A stretch of 64,000 bases of DNA, from contig CM065650.1 of assembly GCA_033220425.1 (NCBI GenBank), forward strand, positions 4,464,001 through 4,528,000. The letters are read 5' to 3'. The notes under the pieces are model-generated. The model did no database searches and was not told the DNA's origin. It was given only the letters and a program-made list of their open reading frames with translations. Below are positions 62,301 through 64,000 of the stretch, piece after piece; position 1 is the stretch's first letter; every line of letters starts with the position of its first letter. This DNA comes from Lepraria neglecta (Eukaryota > Ascomycota > Lecanoromycetes > Lecanorales > Stereocaulaceae). The translations under genes were made by a program, and so were the position numbers.

Positions 62301-63102
62301 GTTGAGACACGATCAAGACCGCTGTTCCTGAGGAGATATAGCCCGGAGAGCGATGGGAAGAGGAGGTGGGTTATGGGGAGAAGTAACCTGTTGACAGAGG
62401 TTGTTAAAAAATGAAGAAGGACTATGACATGGAGGTCGAGATTCAAGGCAATGACAAGGAGACTTCGAAGCAGCAGTAGGTCTCAGTAGAGCTGTGGACC
62501 ATGTGCGTGACGAGACGAATGAAGAAGATGAGGAAGATGGCCCAGCTAGATGAGTGTAATCGCACAGGCATGAGCCCGGGACGTTGTACTTTACACGCAC
62601 GAACCTTTCCCCACTACAATCGATATCGTCGGGAGTATGCCCTAGCTTTATAGCCAATGTATCTTAGAAAGCAGTAAACGGTTGAAAGGCTTGGGCCGGA
62701 GGCCTTGATAGACTTCTGATCTTAATTACCCAATAAGAGTATATTCCCTGCGACTTCGTCGTGGAAACGTTAACGGCGGTAGATGACACCTAGAAGCATC
62801 ACAAGTCCACAAAACTTGCGCAAACCCCGACTAGTCACACCGTGCGATATTTCTAAATCATCTGACAAGCACTTAGCCCCAGCTTAGTGCCACAAGAGCG
62901 ATGGGAGGTATTTCCCGTAAAACTTATATATGTGTGTTATCAATTTTAATGATTCAAATTTCTTCGTACCTGCACATCTTTTCTGCTTATTATACCAGCA
63001 TCTCTTTCCAGCCACTCTTCTTGAGAAATACGCATTTTCTGTAAGCACAATAGCGACCAAAAAGCCATTTAGCATTTGCTTCTACCCACCCTTCACCACA
63101 AG
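59351..63102. other. gene-poor tract, nothing confidently coding
   Basis: Frames of 100-165 codons (59534-59851 plus, 60555-61043 plus, 61574-62071 minus, 62313-62657 minus) lack motifs, start context and splice partners, and some compete on opposite strands. Some may be remnants of genes like the fossil at 55.6 kb. A 9-bp tandem repeat is listed separately. Confidence 0.35.
60050..60106. repeat. 9-bp tandem repeat, (tgacaacca)n
   Basis: About six imperfect copies of a 9-bp unit that drifts from acaaccatg to actaccatg; in one frame it would encode Asn-His-Asp and Tyr-His-Asp triplets. It sits in otherwise non-coding DNA. Confidence 0.85.
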
Positions 63103-64000
63103 ATGACACAACTATCCGTCGAGTGGACCCAGGTCCTTCCTATAAAAATACTCATGCTTCCCAAGGAGATGATCGCAGCGATCTTTGATCAAGTAAATCT
63201 CCATGCTCCCACTGCAAGATTTTGCACCCACTGACTCCATCCGAATAGATCGATCGCCAACAGCGATCGTATTAGCTTTGCAAAAACCTGCAGAGCTTTC
63301 TACCAGGGCTCCATCAATACAGGTTGGAGCTCCATAGATATCGAATTCCATAACTCGCACTTCAAGGGAAGTCCAAGCTCCCCTATTGGAATCCTTTTTG
63401 GAACCAACAACTGGCCGACATGCATTCGACGCATGAACATTGATAAGTGGACGACCACCGTTGGGGATTCGCACTTCCGCAGCTCTCATATCTCTTACTA
63501 TAACCGCTCTTGTATGTATCAACATTGCAAAGCCTGCAACCTAAGAAGAAATTTGGAAGAGGCCGATTCTCTTCTCGCCACCCTAAGCGTAGACGGCAAG
63601 ATTTCAAAGAGGTACCGAGCGCTATCTTTAGTGGTCAGTTCGGCGAGTACGTCAGCAGCCTCTTTGGCAAGCTCCCGCATCCGCATCCATGGTTCAGTGT
63701 CGAAGGACTGGCTGTATTCAAGCCGCAAATCTTCGATCTGAATATGTACTGGAGGTACTGGATGTCTACCTGTTGCAAAGAGACATCGTCTCCTCAACTT
63801 TCCAGACTCAAGATCCCGATCCATGCTCCATCAGACTGCTTTGTTCTAGGCCACGCTTTGAAGACCATGGTGGGGCTGAAATCCCTCATTCTCACTGATC
63901 TACCAGACCGCATCGAATTTTCCGAAGCCTTCGATGTCCTTGGACAGGCCATTCTTGCGAGAGGAGGCTCTTTGCTGGAGTTGGATATCGAAATGACCAA
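63103..64000 (+). CDS. F-box-like protein, 3' partial and possibly broken
   Basis: From the ATG at 63103 the frame reads LPKEMIAAIFDQV, an F-box-like helix pair, soon reaches a TGA (63223-63225), and then continues with FAKTCRAFYQGSINTGWSSI and FGTNNWPTCIRRMNIDKW, a layout seen in fungal F-box proteins. Further on, the better frame changes: GQFGEYVSSLFGKLPHPHPW, VEGLAVFKPQIFDLNMYW and LKTMVGLKSLILTDLPDRIE (leucine-rich) run open to the right edge. F-box proteins bring substrates to SCF ubiquitin ligases. A candidate intron (gtaaat..aatag) spans the TGA but gives the wrong phase. Either splicing is more complex than I can resolve or the gene is decaying. The window end removes the C-terminus. 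Confidence 0.45.

Noticed and set aside
1-64000. tRNA, rRNA, LTR-type or other virus-like elements
   Set aside because: A by-eye look for tRNA B-box-like GGTTCGA contexts, and for reverse transcriptase, integrase and capsid signatures or long terminal repeats, gave nothing convincing. A tRNA scanner and a repeat library search would be decisive.

Overview
The window looks like nuclear DNA of a filamentous ascomycete (Pezizomycotina), most likely a dothideomycete. Genes carry several introns of about 45-110 bases with GT..AG ends and CTAAC/CTGAC-like branch sites. The proteins are fungal: a HET-domain protein, Mex67, Sec9, Bub2, an Nto1-like PZP protein, an Agc1-type carrier and a cystinosin-like protein. 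No bacterial operons, CRISPR array, rRNA or tRNA gene was recognised. Exon limits below were worked out by hand from splice signals and reading phase; they have not been tested against transcripts.

Layout. 0-3.1 kb: a HET-domain gene running in from the left edge, then a small cysteine-rich secreted protein. 3.1-17.7 kb: gene-poor, with one clear gene (a two-finger C2H2 regulator resembling FlbC), short tandem repeats and decayed coding remnants. 17.7-29.3 kb: a dense housekeeping block, all on the minus strand: TFIIS, Mex67, a Tra2-like RNA-binding protein and Nto1. 29.8-31.8 kb: two small plus-strand genes, one of them a three-exon gene invisible to a simple ORF scan. 34.1-42.8 kb: a Myb/SANT-like protein, the mitochondrial Qri7/Kae1-family tRNA-modifying enzyme, the aspartate/glutamate carrier, a helix-rich nuclear-looking protein and Bub2. 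43.3-50.3 kb: a probably broken membrane protein, an SDR oxidoreductase, a cystinosin-like transporter, a broken member of a dispersed coiled-coil family, and Sec9. 51.5-54.9 kb: an MFS exporter next to a dienelactone-hydrolase-family enzyme. 55-63 kb: a second gene-poor tract with a roughly 2-kb decayed gene and a second fragment of the 33-bp repeat family. The right edge cuts an F-box-like gene.

How the genes relate. The block genes serve transcription, chromatin and mRNA handling (TFIIS, Nto1, Mex67, Tra2-like), mitochondrial metabolism and translation (Agc1, Qri7), mitotic exit/septation (Bub2) and exocytosis (Sec9). Nothing suggests one co-regulated pathway, except possibly the MFS/hydrolase pair, which could act together in export and breakdown of a small compound. 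The two gene-poor tracts hold the accessory, repeated and decaying sequence. I found no convincing new multi-gene system. The best leads are the hidden 101-residue gene at 29.9 kb, the microexons and GC-AG intron of TFIIS, and the unidentified decayed gene at 55.6-57.6 kb.
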